Positions 26,462 to 36,201 are shown, numbered from the stretch's first letter. The stretch is DNA of 64,000 nt from Thalassotalea crassostreae (GCF_001831495.1 NZ_CP017689.1:186001-250000), one strand, 5' to 3'. A program made the numbers and translations. Notes: a model not told the origin generated them from the sequence alone.

Positions 26462-26641
26462 TTAAGGTAAAACCATATTTACGATAGCAATTAACGCTAA
26501 TACAAACAGCACTACCGCAATTGCGCCAACGATAACGAAATGGCTAAATTTTCCCTGACTAAAATCTCGTTCTCTATTTTTATCACTCTGAACCCCGAAA
26601 AAAGCGGCGGCAACGCTAGCAATTGTATTTTTTAAATTCAC
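26462..26641 (-). CDS. DUF2970 family small membrane protein
   Basis: A 59-residue protein, found by reading the minus strand; the start is GTG at 26641 with AGGA about seven bases upstream. It has the DUF2970 pattern: a short amphipathic start, the block VAAAFFGVQSDKNRERDF (about 10-27), then one membrane helix (about 35-58). The family is common in gammaproteobacteria, often beside respiratory genes; function is unknown. It is convergent with dam (31 bp gap) and transcribed alone. Confidence 0.8.
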   Translation of the reverse strand: MNLKNTIASVAAAFFGVQSDKNRERDFSQGKFSHFVIVGAIAVVLFVLALIAIVNMVLP

Positions 26642-26831
26642 TTATTTTTCCTGTCGCTCAACGCATCAATTATTGAATTATAGAATTATAGATTACACCA
26701 ATGACTAGCAAAACCAAAAATTAGTGCTGACTTAAAAGCTGCATTGAAAGTTGAAATGATAATTTTGTATTCAAAATGTTATTTTCGAGAGATAAAAATG
26801 CTGTGCTCACATTGATGAGAAACGTCCTGTT

Positions 26832-26869
26832 AGGCAAAAAAAAACGTGAATACGATGTATTCACGTTTT
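26832..26869 (-). terminator. Terminator of the TorF-like porin gene
   Basis: A perfect 13-bp stem (26841-26853 with 26857-26869) has a 3-nt loop. On the minus strand it is followed by a long T-run (complement of 26836-26844). It lies 20 bp past the porin stop codon. Confidence 0.9.
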
Positions 26870-26888
26870 CTAAAATCAATCAATTCGA

Positions 26889-27554
26889 TTATAAATCGAT
26901 ATCAACAGCGTAAGCCACGTAAACTTTAACGTCATCATCTTCTAAATCTGTTGCAGAAACGCCGAAGGTAAATCCGTCTTTATTTAAGCTTGCTCCGTAG
27001 TCTACTGATTCTTCAGCTAACCAATCACCAGTATAAGAACCCACATGCAATGCTATTTCAGCATCATTACCTAATGCAATGCTATAGTCTGCTGAAGCAT
27101 AAATTGAATCACCTGCATCAGCGCCTTCGCCTTCAGCTAATACAGCAACTCCTAACGTTAAAGAACTAAACGAAACGCTACCATAAACTTCTGCAAAATC
27201 TGCGTCGCCAGACGTTTCATCTGGGTAAGCGAAGTAAATAAAACCAAGATCAAAGTCAATATTGTCGCTGATGCTACCGCTAAACCCACCGTAAAAATCA
27301 AGTTCATAAGTCATGCCTGGAGCCCAACTAGCGTCAGATGCCCAAGTACCTACATAAAATCCTGATTCGCTTTCAAAATCGATACCACCAGACACAGCTG
27401 CTTGACCACCTGTTTGCTCAAGTCCACGCCATAGGTAATTACTTGTAACTGCTGCATTTGCACTTAAACCGTCTACCGCTAATGCTGATGTTGATAAACC
27501 TGCAGTCATTGTTAATGTTGATGCTAGGATTGCTGCTGAGATTGCTTTTTTCAT
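26889..27554 (-). CDS. TorF family putative porin (Gcw_chp)
   Basis: The 221-residue protein has a signal peptide (residues 1-26, cut after ALA) and a beta-rich barrel opening SANAAVTSNYLWRGLEQTGG, the signature of the TorF/Gcw_chp family. I chose ATG 27554 over a longer start at 27638 because the signal peptide begins there and AGGTGG lies about eight bases upstream. The protein is very acidic, with many Asp/Glu-Gly turns, as in marine barrels. Function in the family is unknown beyond a presumed outer-membrane channel. It sits between dam and rpe, where gph or damX would be expected. Confidence 0.8.
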   Translation of the reverse strand: MKKAISAAILASTLTMTAGLSTSALAVDGLSANAAVTSNYLWRGLEQTGGQAAVSGGIDFESESGFYVGTWASDASWAPGMTYELDFYGGFSGSISDNIDFDLGFIYFAYPDETSGDADFAEVYGSVSFSSLTLGVAVLAEGEGADAGDSIYASADYSIALGNDAEIALHVGSYTGDWLAEESVDYGASLNKDGFTFGVSATDLEDDDVKVYVAYAVDIDL

Positions 27555-27920
27555 TTTATTTCCACCTAATGTTTTTATAATTGATTTAAAGTTTAAAAAG
27601 TAACTGAGCTTATTGTTGCAATTGAAATGCCAACTCAAATTTTATTGTGAAATGGCTCTATACCCCTTGTTTATAAAGGGATAAGAAAATAAAGAAAAAT
27701 AAAAGTAAAAATTAGCTGAAGTAGATATTGCGCTTATTTAGTGCGCTGTGTTCAAAAACTGTGCAATGCTTTAAATCAGGGTATTCGGATGATTTATCCA
27801 AGAGATGTGAGGTGAGTGTTAGCTAATATTTACACAAAATCGCAGTAAATAACGCGAAATCTCTTCAAACTAGCGCTGTCATTAGGTAAAGTAGCGCTAA
27901 TTCCAAAAAGGGAAAGTATT
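27555..27920. other. Divergent promoter region, TorF-like porin / rpe (366 bp)
   Basis: AT-rich, no gene seen. A small hairpin CCCTT/AAGGG (27664-27668 with 27676-27680) lies about 110 bp upstream of the porin start. No operator or riboswitch is recognisable. Confidence 0.3.
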
Positions 27921-28598
27921 ATGTCTTCATTTTTAATCGCTCCATCAATTCTATCGGCAGATTTTGCTCGCCTAGGTGACGATGTAGCCAATGTCTTAGC
28001 TGCTGGTGCTGATGTAGTGCACTTTGACGTAATGGATAACCACTTTGTACCTAATCTGACGTTTGGTCCTATGGTTTGTAAATCATTGCGAGATTATGGC
28101 ATTACCGCACCGATTGACGTGCATCTAATGGTTAAGCCTGTCGATAGTTTAATTCCTGATTTTGCCAAAGCGGGTGCAGATATTATTACTTTCCACCCTG
28201 AAGCCAGTGATCATGTTGACCGTACTTTGCAACTAATTAAAGATCATGGCTGTAAAGCGGGCTTAGTATTAAACCCAGCAACACCGCTGCAGGTTTTAGA
28301 TTTTGTTATGGATAAACTTGATGTCATTTTATTGATGTCGGTTAATCCAGGTTTCGGTGGCCAATCTTTTATTCCATCAACTTTAGATAAGCTGAAGCTA
28401 GTTAAAGAAAAAATCAAAGCAAGTGGTCGCGACATTCGCTTACAAATTGATGGCGGCGTAAAAGTTGATAATATTGCTGAAATAGCCGCTGCCGGTGCTG
28501 ATATGTTTGTTGCCGGATCAGCTATTTTTTCAGAGAATGACTACAAAACAGTTATTGATAATATGCGTCACAATCTGGCGACTGTAAAACAAGACTAA
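27921..28598 (+). CDS. rpe: Ribulose-phosphate 3-epimerase
   Basis: The 225-residue TIM-barrel enzyme has family motifs [52 protein letters not shown] and DGGVKVDN. Metal-ligand His/Asp residues of the family are all present. It interconverts ribulose-5-P and xylulose-5-P in the pentose phosphate pathway. trpS follows after 58 bp; gph, usually between them, is absent. Confidence 0.97.
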   Translation: MSSFLIAPSILSADFARLGDDVANVLAAGADVVHFDVMDNHFVPNLTFGPMVCKSLRDYGITAPIDVHLMVKPVDSLIPDFAKAGADIITFHPEASDHVDRTLQLIKDHGCKAGLVLNPATPLQVLDFVMDKLDVILLMSVNPGFGGQSFIPSTLDKLKLVKEKIKASGRDIRLQIDGGVKVDNIAEIAAAGADMFVAGSAIFSENDYKTVIDNMRHNLATVKQD

Positions 28599-28656
28599 TT
28601 TAAAATAGAACAATACTAGTACACTATTAGAACAATATTTAAGGTTTAAAAATATT

Positions 28657-29661
28657 ATGAGCAAACCAATCGTATTAAGTGGCTGTCAGCCATCAGGTGA
28701 ATTAACTATCGGTAATTACCTTGGTGCCTTAAAGCAATGGGTAGGCATGCAAGATGATCACGACTGTTATTACATGCTAGTTGATCAACATGCTATCACT
28801 GTTCGCCCAAAAGCCGACGAGTTACGAAAAGCGACTCTAGATGGTTTAGCGTTATATTTAGCCTGTGGTGTAGATCCTAAGAAGAGCACTATTTTTATTC
28901 AGTCTCATGTACCTCAACACGCTCAGTTGAGTTGGGTATTAAATTGTTATACCCAAATGGGCGAATTAAATCGCATGACACAATACAAAGATAAGTCTGC
29001 AAAATCTGAAGCGAATATGAATTCTGGTTTGTTCACTTACCCAGTATTGATGGCAGCCGATATTCTACTTTACGGTGCTTCTCGTGTTCCGGTTGGCGAT
29101 GATCAAAAACAGCACTTAGAATTAGCCCGTGATATAGCGACTCGTTTTAATAATCTTCATGGCGACACATTTACCGTGCCGGACCCTTTCATCCCTGAAC
29201 ACGGTGCGCGAGTTATGAGCCTGTTAGATCCTCATAAGAAAATGTCTAAGTCGGACGATAATCCAGGTAACTTTATTGGTTTGTTAGAAGACCCGAAAAA
29301 GATCACTAAAAAAATTAAACGTGCAGTGACCGATTCAGATGAGCAAGCAAACATTTATTACAACTTAGAAGAAAAGCCTGGTGTATCTAATTTGTTGTCG
29401 TTATTGTCATGTGCAACAGGTAAGACTGTTGAGCAGTTAGTTCCAGCATATGAAGATAAAATGTATGGTCATTTGAAAGGTGATGTAGCTGATGCGGTAG
29501 TTGCTTTATTAGAACCTATTCAGCAGAAGTATCATGAATACCGTCAAGACCAAGAATTTTTGGATCAGGTAATGCGTGAAGGTGCTGAAAAAGCATCTGC
29601 AAAAGCTGACAAGATTTTAAAGTCGGTTTATGACGCAATTGGTTTTATTGCTCGCCCATAA
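28657..29661 (+). CDS. trpS: Tryptophanyl-tRNA synthetase
   Basis: The 334-residue class I synthetase has the HIGH-like motif TIGNYLG (about 17-23), the Trp-pocket block [27 protein letters not shown], and the KMSKS motif in [11 protein letters not shown]. Full length for the bacterial enzyme (about 334). No leader peptide or attenuator is evident upstream. It ends at a strong bidirectional terminator. Confidence 0.97.
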   Translation: MSKPIVLSGCQPSGELTIGNYLGALKQWVGMQDDHDCYYMLVDQHAITVRPKADELRKATLDGLALYLACGVDPKKSTIFIQSHVPQHAQLSWVLNCYTQMGELNRMTQYKDKSAKSEANMNSGLFTYPVLMAADILLYGASRVPVGDDQKQHLELARDIATRFNNLHGDTFTVPDPFIPEHGARVMSLLDPHKKMSKSDDNPGNFIGLLEDPKKITKKIKRAVTDSDEQANIYYNLEEKPGVSNLLSLLSCATGKTVEQLVPAYEDKMYGHLKGDVADAVVALLEPIQQKYHEYRQDQEFLDQVMREGAEKASAKADKILKSVYDAIGFIARP

Positions 29662-29685
29662 ATAGATAAAAAAATACAAATAAAA

Positions 29686-29714
29686 AACGCAACTCTATGA
29701 GTTGCGTTTTTTTT
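29686..29714. terminator. Bidirectional terminator between trpS and the FHA gene
   Basis: A 10-bp stem (29686-29695 with 29699-29708), extended by A/T pairs, ends in a T-run to 29714. The reverse strand also has a T-run (complement of 29682-29687). Confidence 0.9.
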
Positions 29715-29727
29715 GACGTTCTATTAA

Positions 29728-30690
29728 TTATTCTTCGTCGGCTTTCTCTTTCGCTGTACTGTATAACTCTTTACTCTGTTCAATGAACTCGTCGCTTGAA
29801 CTTGCGCCGCTAATCGAAAATTCAGGTGTCATTAATGTACTGTCATAAACCGGGTAAGGGTTGAACTCCGGCTGCACGCTCATTTCTTGAAGATATAAGC
29901 CACCATAAATAAAGACCGTAATCCCAAGTGCGATTTTAACTCGGCGTTTATTGGTTTGATTAAACGCAATAAAGAAGTTAAACCAAAGCATAGTAAATGT
30001 TAATACAATTGTTGTAATAGCGATTAACCACTGCCAAGCCCATTGACTAGAGAGATTGAACCCAAGGAATGCATTAACAAAATCGACCAGCCAAAATAGG
30101 TTGATGATGACAAAACTTACCCCTAATTGACTGCTAATACGAGTCTCTTGTTTGTTCATAAAGGCGATTAATGAACAGATTAGTGGCCATAGAGCGTAGG
30201 CAATCGTTGTTCCAACAACACTGATGAACAAGTCACTATACTGAATTTCTTTAGTGCCCTGATTGAGATAGTACATTGTAAAATTAAGGATGCTAAACAG
30301 TAATAACATAGCGATTACCGTTGGCCATCGACCAATATTCTCTACTAATTCCTCTGTCGCAGAAAAATGTAAGCTTTCGGCTACAGGATGTGAACTGCAG
30401 AAAAAACGTAACTGACTTTTACCGATGCGAATAATGTCACCAGAGTTTAGTACTTGCCAAGAAGTGATCGGCATCTTATTGGTTAAGCGAGAGCCGTTGA
30501 GAGATTCAAGATCTCGAATATACCAAATGCCATTTTCCAATTTTACTGCTAAGTGATCCGAACACACATGCGGGTCAGATAAAATGATGTCATTTTGATA
30601 TCCTCGGCCAATAGTGATTGATTCGGTGGCAAATTTATGGCGACCTATTAGTTTCTTACCACGACTTATTTCTTCAATGATTAATTCCAT
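29728..30690 (-). CDS. FHA-domain multi-pass membrane protein
   Basis: The 320-residue protein has an N-terminal cytoplasmic FHA domain (about 1-95) with the expected motifs ITIGRGYQNDI, SDPHVCSDHLAV and LESLNGSRLTN, including the GR, SxxH and NG positions that bind phosphothreonine. Five or so membrane helices follow (about 115-260), then a 60-residue acidic tail. It overlaps the upstream trypsin-like protease gene by ten bases, so the pair is co-translated. I infer a phospho-dependent membrane sensor or scaffold. No kinase or phosphatase gene is nearby, so its partner must be elsewhere. Confidence 0.8.
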   Translation of the reverse strand: MELIIEEISRGKKLIGRHKFATESITIGRGYQNDIILSDPHVCSDHLAVKLENGIWYIRDLESLNGSRLTNKMPITSWQVLNSGDIIRIGKSQLRFFCSSHPVAESLHFSATEELVENIGRWPTVIAMLLLFSILNFTMYYLNQGTKEIQYSDLFISVVGTTIAYALWPLICSLIAFMNKQETRISSQLGVSFVIINLFWLVDFVNAFLGFNLSSQWAWQWLIAITTIVLTFTMLWFNFFIAFNQTNKRRVKIALGITVFIYGGLYLQEMSVQPEFNPYPVYDSTLMTPEFSISGASSSDEFIEQSKELYSTAKEKADEE

Positions 30691-31931
30691 TTTACCGACT
30701 CCATAAATTTCTTATTGAATTGTTGGGCAAGTTCTTGCTCAACGCCGGATAAAGTAAAATGGCTAACGATGGCTTGATTACCTTTATCAATACTTGCGGC
30801 GATATACATCACATCAAATAATCCTTGGTATTTTTTGTAGGCGCGTACACATAAAACTGATTTGTTGCGAAGGTTACCTTGGTTTTCGGTGATGTCATGT
30901 TGGCACTCAAACTCTGAGACGTCTTCTTTACCTGCGCGATTGCTTGCAACTGCACGGTTAATTTGCTTTTGGTAAATTTGATAGAAGCGAGTACTAGAAA
31001 TATCTTCCGCAGAAAGATAATGAAACTCCATGTCTACAGTGCTGGTATTAAAGTTCTCGGATAAATAAACGTAATCTTCCATTTGACAGTTAGTTACGGC
31101 AGTAAAGATTAACGCATTTGGTTTATCTGCATTTGAATTACCCCAGCAACGAATATAATTAACCCCTGTTTTAGGTATTGACGCTGTGGCAAATGCTTTG
31201 CTTTGCCACGTAGAGGATAAAATGTCCGTTAGTAGTTCAGATTGATTCTTTTTGAGTTGTGCGGTGATTTGTTGATCAATTGTCAACGCGACTTGCTCTT
31301 CGAATTGGTTTATTAATGCCGCTAATTTTTGATGAGGAATTAAAAAGCCTATTTGATTTCCTGAAGACGCAACATTAATACCAACGACTTCACCAAAGCG
31401 ATTTACTACAGGACCACCACTCATACCTGGGTTAACGGAGCCAGTAAAATGAATACGGTCGTTAAATGATTCTTTTTTGAGGCCATTATAAGTTCCCGGC
31501 ACAACTATCATACCCAAGTCATGAGGGTTACCTAAAGAATATAGTTCTTCACCTTTAGTTGGCGTTGTTGTAGAGACAGTAAAATATTGAGGTTGATAGT
31601 CTTCTTCTAAGCGGACAATAGCTAAATCATTGATCACATCGACGGTCTGTAGTGTTAACTGACCTTTTTCGCCAATGTGATTTTCGTATTCAATAATGTA
31701 TTTGTCTGGGTGTTGAGCAAAGCCAGAAATAACGTGGTAGTTAGTGGCAATGTAACCATCCTCACTGATTTGAAAGCCAGATCCTATTGTCGACTTTTCA
31801 CCTGTGGCTTTGTCTATTAATCTTATTTGAAAAAGTGAAGGAGCCATTTCGGCAAATATTTGTTGAGCTTGCTCGGTTGCGTGTAGCGAAAAATTGAAAA
31901 GGCTCAACAGAATAATGAGTATACGGGTCAT
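30681..31931 (-). CDS. Secreted trypsin-like serine protease
   Basis: The 416-residue protein has a signal peptide (about 1-18) and a chymotrypsin-fold S1C-type protease domain. The triad is visible: H66 in ATNYHVI, D102 in NDLAIVRL, S171 in GMSGGPVV. Unlike DegP/DegS there is no PDZ domain; the C-terminal 220 residues are an unrecognised region with four cysteines (CWGNS, CQMED, CQHD, CVRAY) that could form disulfides. It overlaps the FHA membrane protein by ten bases. A periplasmic sensing or processing protease linked to the FHA partner is plausible. Confidence 0.8.
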   Translation of the reverse strand: MTRILIILLSLFNFSLHATEQAQQIFAEMAPSLFQIRLIDKATGEKSTIGSGFQISEDGYIATNYHVISGFAQHPDKYIIEYENHIGEKGQLTLQTVDVINDLAIVRLEEDYQPQYFTVSTTTPTKGEELYSLGNPHDLGMIVVPGTYNGLKKESFNDRIHFTGSVNPGMSGGPVVNRFGEVVGINVASSGNQIGFLIPHQKLAALINQFEEQVALTIDQQITAQLKKNQSELLTDILSSTWQSKAFATASIPKTGVNYIRCWGNSNADKPNALIFTAVTNCQMEDYVYLSENFNTSTVDMEFHYLSAEDISSTRFYQIYQKQINRAVASNRAGKEDVSEFECQHDITENQGNLRNKSVLCVRAYKKYQGLFDVMYIAASIDKGNQAIVSHFTLSGVEQELAQQFNKKFMESVKWN

Positions 31932-32335
31932 TTGTCATCCTGATTATTATTTTAATCCATTGTGCCACGATATTTTGGTTCGATAAAGGACTGTTATTTA
32001 AAGGGTTTAAAATATAGCTAGAGGTAATCAAAAATTTATTATCATTCTCATTAGATTTTATTAATATTCTCATCTACTTTTAATAGTATAAAAAATATAA
32101 TTGCGCTAAAAATTCTGATTGACGTGTAACCCTGTTATTTTGTGTTTGCTATTAAATAGACGTGTTGTTAAGAAAACAGATAACAGTACCATGGTCCTCT
32201 ATGGTAGAGAGTGTGTGCACAATATTAATCTAATTTTTAATTTGAAGTATGTCATTAATGTAGTAATTTAATTGTACATATGTGACAAAAATGGATGCGT
32301 GTATTTTCATTTTATGATTATTTTTCGGAGACACC
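31932..32335. other. Divergent promoter region, protease / STAS-like gene (404 bp)
   Basis: Very AT-rich; no gene supported. It contains a Fur-box-like stretch (32033-32049, AATTTATTATCATTCTC, about 100 bp upstream of the protease) and a hairpin ACCAT/ATGGT (32188-32192 with 32201-32205). Neither is strong. Confidence 0.3.
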
Positions 32336-32731
32336 ATGAAATACACTTTAAGTTTTGGCTTTGTAAATCTTATTTCTGACAATATAGCTGAGCTAATGAT
32401 CGATGAAGGCGTTGTGATGAGTTTAGAAATGTGTGAAGAATATGATGAATTCCTTCTAAATTACTTTGAAGGACCGTTCGCAGTTTTAGTGAATAAAATT
32501 CACAATTATACATTTACCTATGAAGCATCTTTGCACGTAGCGTCGCTTGAAAACCTCAAAGCTGCAGCAGTGATAACTTATGATCAGTTAAACTTGGATA
32601 AAGCACGTGACTTATTAGAACGTCGAAAACACGACGAGTTAAACGTCAAAAACTTTTCCGGCTTACATATGGGGCGAAATAAAGCTATCGAATGGCTTGA
32701 AGAAGAGCTATCGAAAGTAAAAGTTAATTAG
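32336..32731 (+). CDS. STAS/SEC14-like (SpoIIAA-like) single-domain protein
   Basis: The 131-residue soluble protein has an alternating beta/alpha pattern. Blocks DEGVVMSLEMCEEYDEFLLNYFEGPFAVLVNK and IKAAAVITY-like strands match the small STAS/SEC14-type proteins known mainly from Bacteroidetes and marine bacteria. The conserved phospho-acceptor serine of true anti-anti-sigma factors is not evident. The start has CGGAG about seven bases upstream. It is monocistronic with its own terminator. Function unknown; the family assignment is by resemblance only. Confidence 0.55.
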   Translation: MKYTLSFGFVNLISDNIAELMIDEGVVMSLEMCEEYDEFLLNYFEGPFAVLVNKIHNYTFTYEASLHVASLENLKAAAVITYDQLNLDKARDLLERRKHDELNVKNFSGLHMGRNKAIEWLEEELSKVKVN

Positions 32732-32771
32732 TTTATTTAAACAGAATACTTAACCAGAAATTATGAAAAAA

Positions 32772-32798
32772 GGCTATTATTTTAATAGCCTTTTTTTT
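32772..32798 (+). terminator. Terminator of the STAS-like gene
   Basis: An 8-bp stem GGCTATTA/TAATAGCC (32772-32779 with 32783-32790) is followed by T8. Confidence 0.9.
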
Positions 32799-32840
32799 GA
32801 AGAAAGTTTCTTAACTAGTGTTTTTAAAATAGCGTAGTAA

Positions 32841-33200
32841 ATGAATCTAGAAGTAATAAAGTCCTACTTGTTAGCTAAACCTCAAACGACATTAAGCTTC
32901 CCGTTTGGTGATGACGTTTCGGTGTTTAAAGTAAATAACAAAATGTTCGCTTTAATAGGCGTCCATAATGACTTGCCAATGATAAATTTAAAATGTGACC
33001 CTGACGAATCTCTGGCACTGCAGGACATTTTCGACGCCATAACGCCTGGTTATCACATGGATAAAAAGCATTGGATCAGCATTTATTTTGATGGCTCAGT
33101 GCCAAAAGGAGAGGTTGAACGTCTTATCGACAACTCTTTTCTTCTGGTGGTTGATAAAATGACCAAGAAAGATAAGCGCTCTATCTTGTTACATTTATAA
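32841..33200 (+). CDS. MmcQ/YjbR family DNA-binding-fold protein
   Basis: The 119-residue protein has the YjbR/CyaY-like fold signature: an N-terminal helix, SFPFGDDVSVFKVNNKMFALI, NLKCDPD, and TPGYHMDKKHWISI. The family has a double-wing fold suggested to bind DNA, but its function is unsettled. It ends 2 bp from the stop codon of the convergent 33.2-34.0 kb gene, with no terminator between them. Confidence 0.85.
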   Translation: MNLEVIKSYLLAKPQTTLSFPFGDDVSVFKVNNKMFALIGVHNDLPMINLKCDPDESLALQDIFDAITPGYHMDKKHWISIYFDGSVPKGEVERLIDNSFLLVVDKMTKKDKRSILLHL

Positions 33201-33202
33201 GG

Positions 33203-34006
33203 CTATGCTTTGTTTCCAATGAGCTTTGACTGTGGTAATTGCTGTTCTATTAAATCATTCAAATTGTCGATTTCTTCTTTCAATCCTTTATATAATTCCA
33301 TTGTTATTTTAATGGTAGACATCCAACTGCGTAAATTATCCTTTAATTTCGTATCTTCACGTAGTTGTGTTATTAGTTGATTATAATCCCTGTTAAAATT
33401 ATCTCGCTTACAATCTAGCAATTGTTGCGAATCAAGATGTTCTGCGCCCCTTGAGTGACAATATTGCCAAATATAAGTTTGAATATTCCATGGAAGCTTG
33501 CCTCTAATATGTGTTCGATATTCTGGGCTGCCTCCCGCCACTAAGTTTAATTGAGTACTACCGTTGTCATAGTAGAGATCTAAAGCTTGTAGTAGCTTTG
33601 GTTGATCAATTAAATTGAGTGAACCAGTACTTTGTAACTCGCTATAAGTCGGACTCGAAGGAATGAATGTCCAAATTTGACTTGCTTGAAAAAGTGCCAA
33701 TATCTTCGACCATTGTTCTGCTTGCGATACCTTATCTTTGCTATTTAATAGTTCTAGCGATGTAGTCGCGTATTCCATGACTTGTTGAAAATGCTGTTGT
33801 CTTCTGCTGATAGTATCAAAATCAACTTTTAAATCGGCCTGTAATCTTTGATAGTAAACATTACGTATTTCAATTGATTGCTGCTTCGCACTCCAATTGC
33901 TCACTTGTAAGCCAACAAATATCCCGGCAACAACGATGATGAAATCAAGAACAACGGCAACCCAATTTTGATTTTTAACGTGTCTACTAAGTCGTGATAA
34001 GAACAT
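33203..34006 (-). CDS. Membrane-anchored protein of unknown function (DUF6090-like)
   Basis: The 267-residue protein has a single N-terminal membrane segment (about 17-38) with the block FIIVVAGIFVGLQVSNW, which recurs in a widespread family of uncharacterised proteins in marine bacteria. The rest is a helical, Gln-rich extracytoplasmic domain with a possible disulfide (CHSRGAEHLDSQQLLDC). No catalytic motif is recognised. It is convergent with the YjbR gene with a 2-bp gap and divergent from prmA. Its role is unknown. Confidence 0.6.
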   Translation of the reverse strand: MFLSRLSRHVKNQNWVAVVLDFIIVVAGIFVGLQVSNWSAKQQSIEIRNVYYQRLQADLKVDFDTISRRQQHFQQVMEYATTSLELLNSKDKVSQAEQWSKILALFQASQIWTFIPSSPTYSELQSTGSLNLIDQPKLLQALDLYYDNGSTQLNLVAGGSPEYRTHIRGKLPWNIQTYIWQYCHSRGAEHLDSQQLLDCKRDNFNRDYNQLITQLREDTKLKDNLRSWMSTIKITMELYKGLKEEIDNLNDLIEQQLPQSKLIGNKA

Positions 34007-34146
34007 GAAAATCCTTTATACCAATTCCATTAACTATTTCATTAAGCATAGCTAAGAAACTTTTTGAATCAATTTCACAAGAATATTAGCGGCATTGTTT
34101 TAAGAAGTGTTAAACTAGCAACAGAAAATTATTTGAGAGAAATGAT

Positions 34147-35031
34147 ATGCCTTGGATTCAACTGCGTTTGCAGGCTAACGAAGAAACCGCAGAAAAATAT
34201 AGTGATTGGTTAGTAGCCTGTGGCTCACAAGCAGTGACTTTTATTGATGCACAAGACACTCCTATATATGAACCGTTGCCAGGTGATGAGGTTATCTATT
34301 GGCACAATACGGTCGTCATGGGGTTATTTGAAGCAAGCCACGACATGGATAAAGCGATCACTTACCTAAAATCTATTCACCCTGACGGTGCGCAGATGCA
34401 ATATAAGTTAGAACAATTAGAAGATAAGGATTGGGAACGTGAATGGATGGACAACTTTCATCCTATGAAATTTGGTAAGCGTTTATGGATCTGCCCAAGC
34501 TGGCGCGAAGTACCTGAGCCAGAAGCGGTTAATGTTATGCTTGATCCTGGGTTAGCGTTTGGTACTGGTACTCACCCAACCACAGCTTTGTGTTTGACAT
34601 GGCTAGATTCTCTAGATTTAACTGGTAAAACCGTGGTCGACTTTGGTTGTGGCTCTGGCATTTTATCGTTAGCCGCTTTAAAACTAGGAGCTGATAAAGT
34701 TATTGGTATCGACATTGATCCGCAAGCGCTGCAAGCAAGTCTTGAAAATGCTAAACGTAATGGTGTAGAGAATAGATTAGAATTGTACTTGCCAAAAGAC
34801 CAACCAGAATTCAAAGCAGATGTGGTTGTTGCCAATATATTGGCAGGTCCTTTAAAAGAATTAGCACCGGTTATTATGGATTATGTTGGTGACAATGGCT
34901 TGCTAGCATTATCTGGTATTCTTGAAGAACAGGGTGAAGGCTTGCAACAACTATACGGCCAATGGTGTAAGATGGATGCTATTGCAGTTCAAGACGAATG
35001 GGTGCGGTTATCCGGGGCTCGTAATCGATAA
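34147..35031 (+). CDS. prmA: Ribosomal protein L11 methyltransferase
   Basis: The 294-residue protein has the N-terminal L11-recognition domain (about 1-115) and a SAM methyltransferase domain with [30 protein letters not shown] (motif I) and [10 protein letters not shown]. It trimethylates L11 on Lys and the N-terminus. It is followed by its own strong terminator, so it is transcribed separately from dusB-fis. Confidence 0.97.
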   Translation: MPWIQLRLQANEETAEKYSDWLVACGSQAVTFIDAQDTPIYEPLPGDEVIYWHNTVVMGLFEASHDMDKAITYLKSIHPDGAQMQYKLEQLEDKDWEREWMDNFHPMKFGKRLWICPSWREVPEPEAVNVMLDPGLAFGTGTHPTTALCLTWLDSLDLTGKTVVDFGCGSGILSLAALKLGADKVIGIDIDPQALQASLENAKRNGVENRLELYLPKDQPEFKADVVVANILAGPLKELAPVIMDYVGDNGLLALSGILEEQGEGLQQLYGQWCKMDAIAVQDEWVRLSGARNR

Positions 35032-35055
35032 CGATTGAATTACAACATCGTCAAT

Positions 35056-35094
35056 AAAAGACAACAAAATTTAATATTTTGTTGTCTTTTTTTT
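35056..35094 (+). terminator. Terminator of prmA
   Basis: A perfect 15-bp stem (35056-35070 with 35076-35090) has a 5-nt loop and a T8 run. It is the longest terminator stem in the window. Confidence 0.95.
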
Positions 35095-35232
35095 GCCTCT
35101 TATAAGATTAAATAAAAGTCAACTATAAAAACTGCCAAAAAACTTAATATTGTTCAAAATATCTACTTTTATTTCTTTGGAAAAGCGCGTAAACTTAGCG
35201 CCCTTTTAAGCAGTAGCTCAAAAAATCGTCAC

Positions 35233-36201
35233 GTGAAAATTGGTTCTTACAAGTTAGACAGTAATGTCATTCTAGCTCCAATGGCTGGAATTACAGATAA
35301 ACCCTTTAGGCAACTTTGTTGTCGGTTAGGTGCTGGTATGGCTGTGTCAGAAATGCTTTCTTCCAATCCTAAAGTATGGAAGTCAGGCAAATCGATGTTA
35401 AGAATGGAACATGGCGATGAGGCGGGCATTCGCAGTGTTCAAATCGCTGGTTCTGATCCAGATGAAATGGCCTTTGCGGCTCAAATTAATGCTGATAATG
35501 GCGCTCAAATTATTGATATCAATATGGGGTGCCCAGCAAAGAAAGTAAATAAGAAATTGGCAGGTTCTGCATTACTTAAAGCACCTGAACAAGTTGAAAA
35601 AATTGTTCAAGCGGTAGTGACTGCAGTTGATATTCCAGTATCTCTAAAAATTCGCACTGGTTGGTGTGAAGACAGCAGAAACGCTGTCGAAATTGCACAA
35701 ATAGCTCAACACAATGGAATAGTTGCGCTAGCGGTACATGGCCGAACTCGCAATGACTTTTATAAAGGCAATGCAGAATACGATACCATTAAAGCAGTCA
35801 AGCAATCGGTTTCAATACCGATTATCGCCAACGGCGATATTGATAGTGCAGAAAAAGCAAAACAGGTATTAGATTATACCGAAGCTGATGCGGTTATGAT
35901 TGGCCGTGCAGCACAAGGTAGGCCTTGGATCTTTAGGGAAATAAATTATTTCCTTGAAACAGGTAAACATTTACCTCCGCCAGAGCTTGCTGAAATCAAA
36001 GCCATCTTGATGGGGCATGTGCAAGAGTTGCATATGTTTTATGGCGAATTTATGGGAACAAGGATTGCCCGTAAACACGTCTCTTGGTATTTGCAAACGC
36101 ATGACCAAGGTAAACAGTTTCGTTCTATATTTAACGCACTTGAAACGCCTAATGAGCAACTTGATGCGCTAAATATGTTTTTTGATAATTTAACTAAATA
36201 A
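35233..36201 (+). CDS. dusB: tRNA-dihydrouridine synthase B
   Basis: The 322-residue FMN enzyme has [13 protein letters not shown], the catalytic-Cys motif [21 protein letters not shown] and [12 protein letters not shown], all typical of DusB. It reduces uridine 17 in tRNA. The start is GTG at 35233; family alignment (KIGSYKL) supports it. It is immediately upstream of fis with a 13-bp gap; in E. coli the dusB-fis leader controls growth-dependent Fis synthesis. Confidence 0.96.
   Translation: MKIGSYKLDSNVILAPMAGITDKPFRQLCCRLGAGMAVSEMLSSNPKVWKSGKSMLRMEHGDEAGIRSVQIAGSDPDEMAFAAQINADNGAQIIDINMGCPAKKVNKKLAGSALLKAPEQVEKIVQAVVTAVDIPVSLKIRTGWCEDSRNAVEIAQIAQHNGIVALAVHGRTRNDFYKGNAEYDTIKAVKQSVSIPIIANGDIDSAEKAKQVLDYTEADAVMIGRAAQGRPWIFREINYFLETGKHLPPPELAEIKAILMGHVQELHMFYGEFMGTRIARKHVSWYLQTHDQGKQFRSIFNALETPNEQLDALNMFFDNLTK

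Noticed and set aside
27555-27638. Longer start for the TorF-like porin
   Set aside because: The added 28 residues precede a complete signal peptide, and the strong AGGTGG site serves ATG 27554.
31798-32073. 91-codon minus-strand frame overlapping the protease start
   Set aside because: It overlaps the signal peptide region of the well-supported protease in another frame, and its composition is that of AT-rich intergenic DNA.
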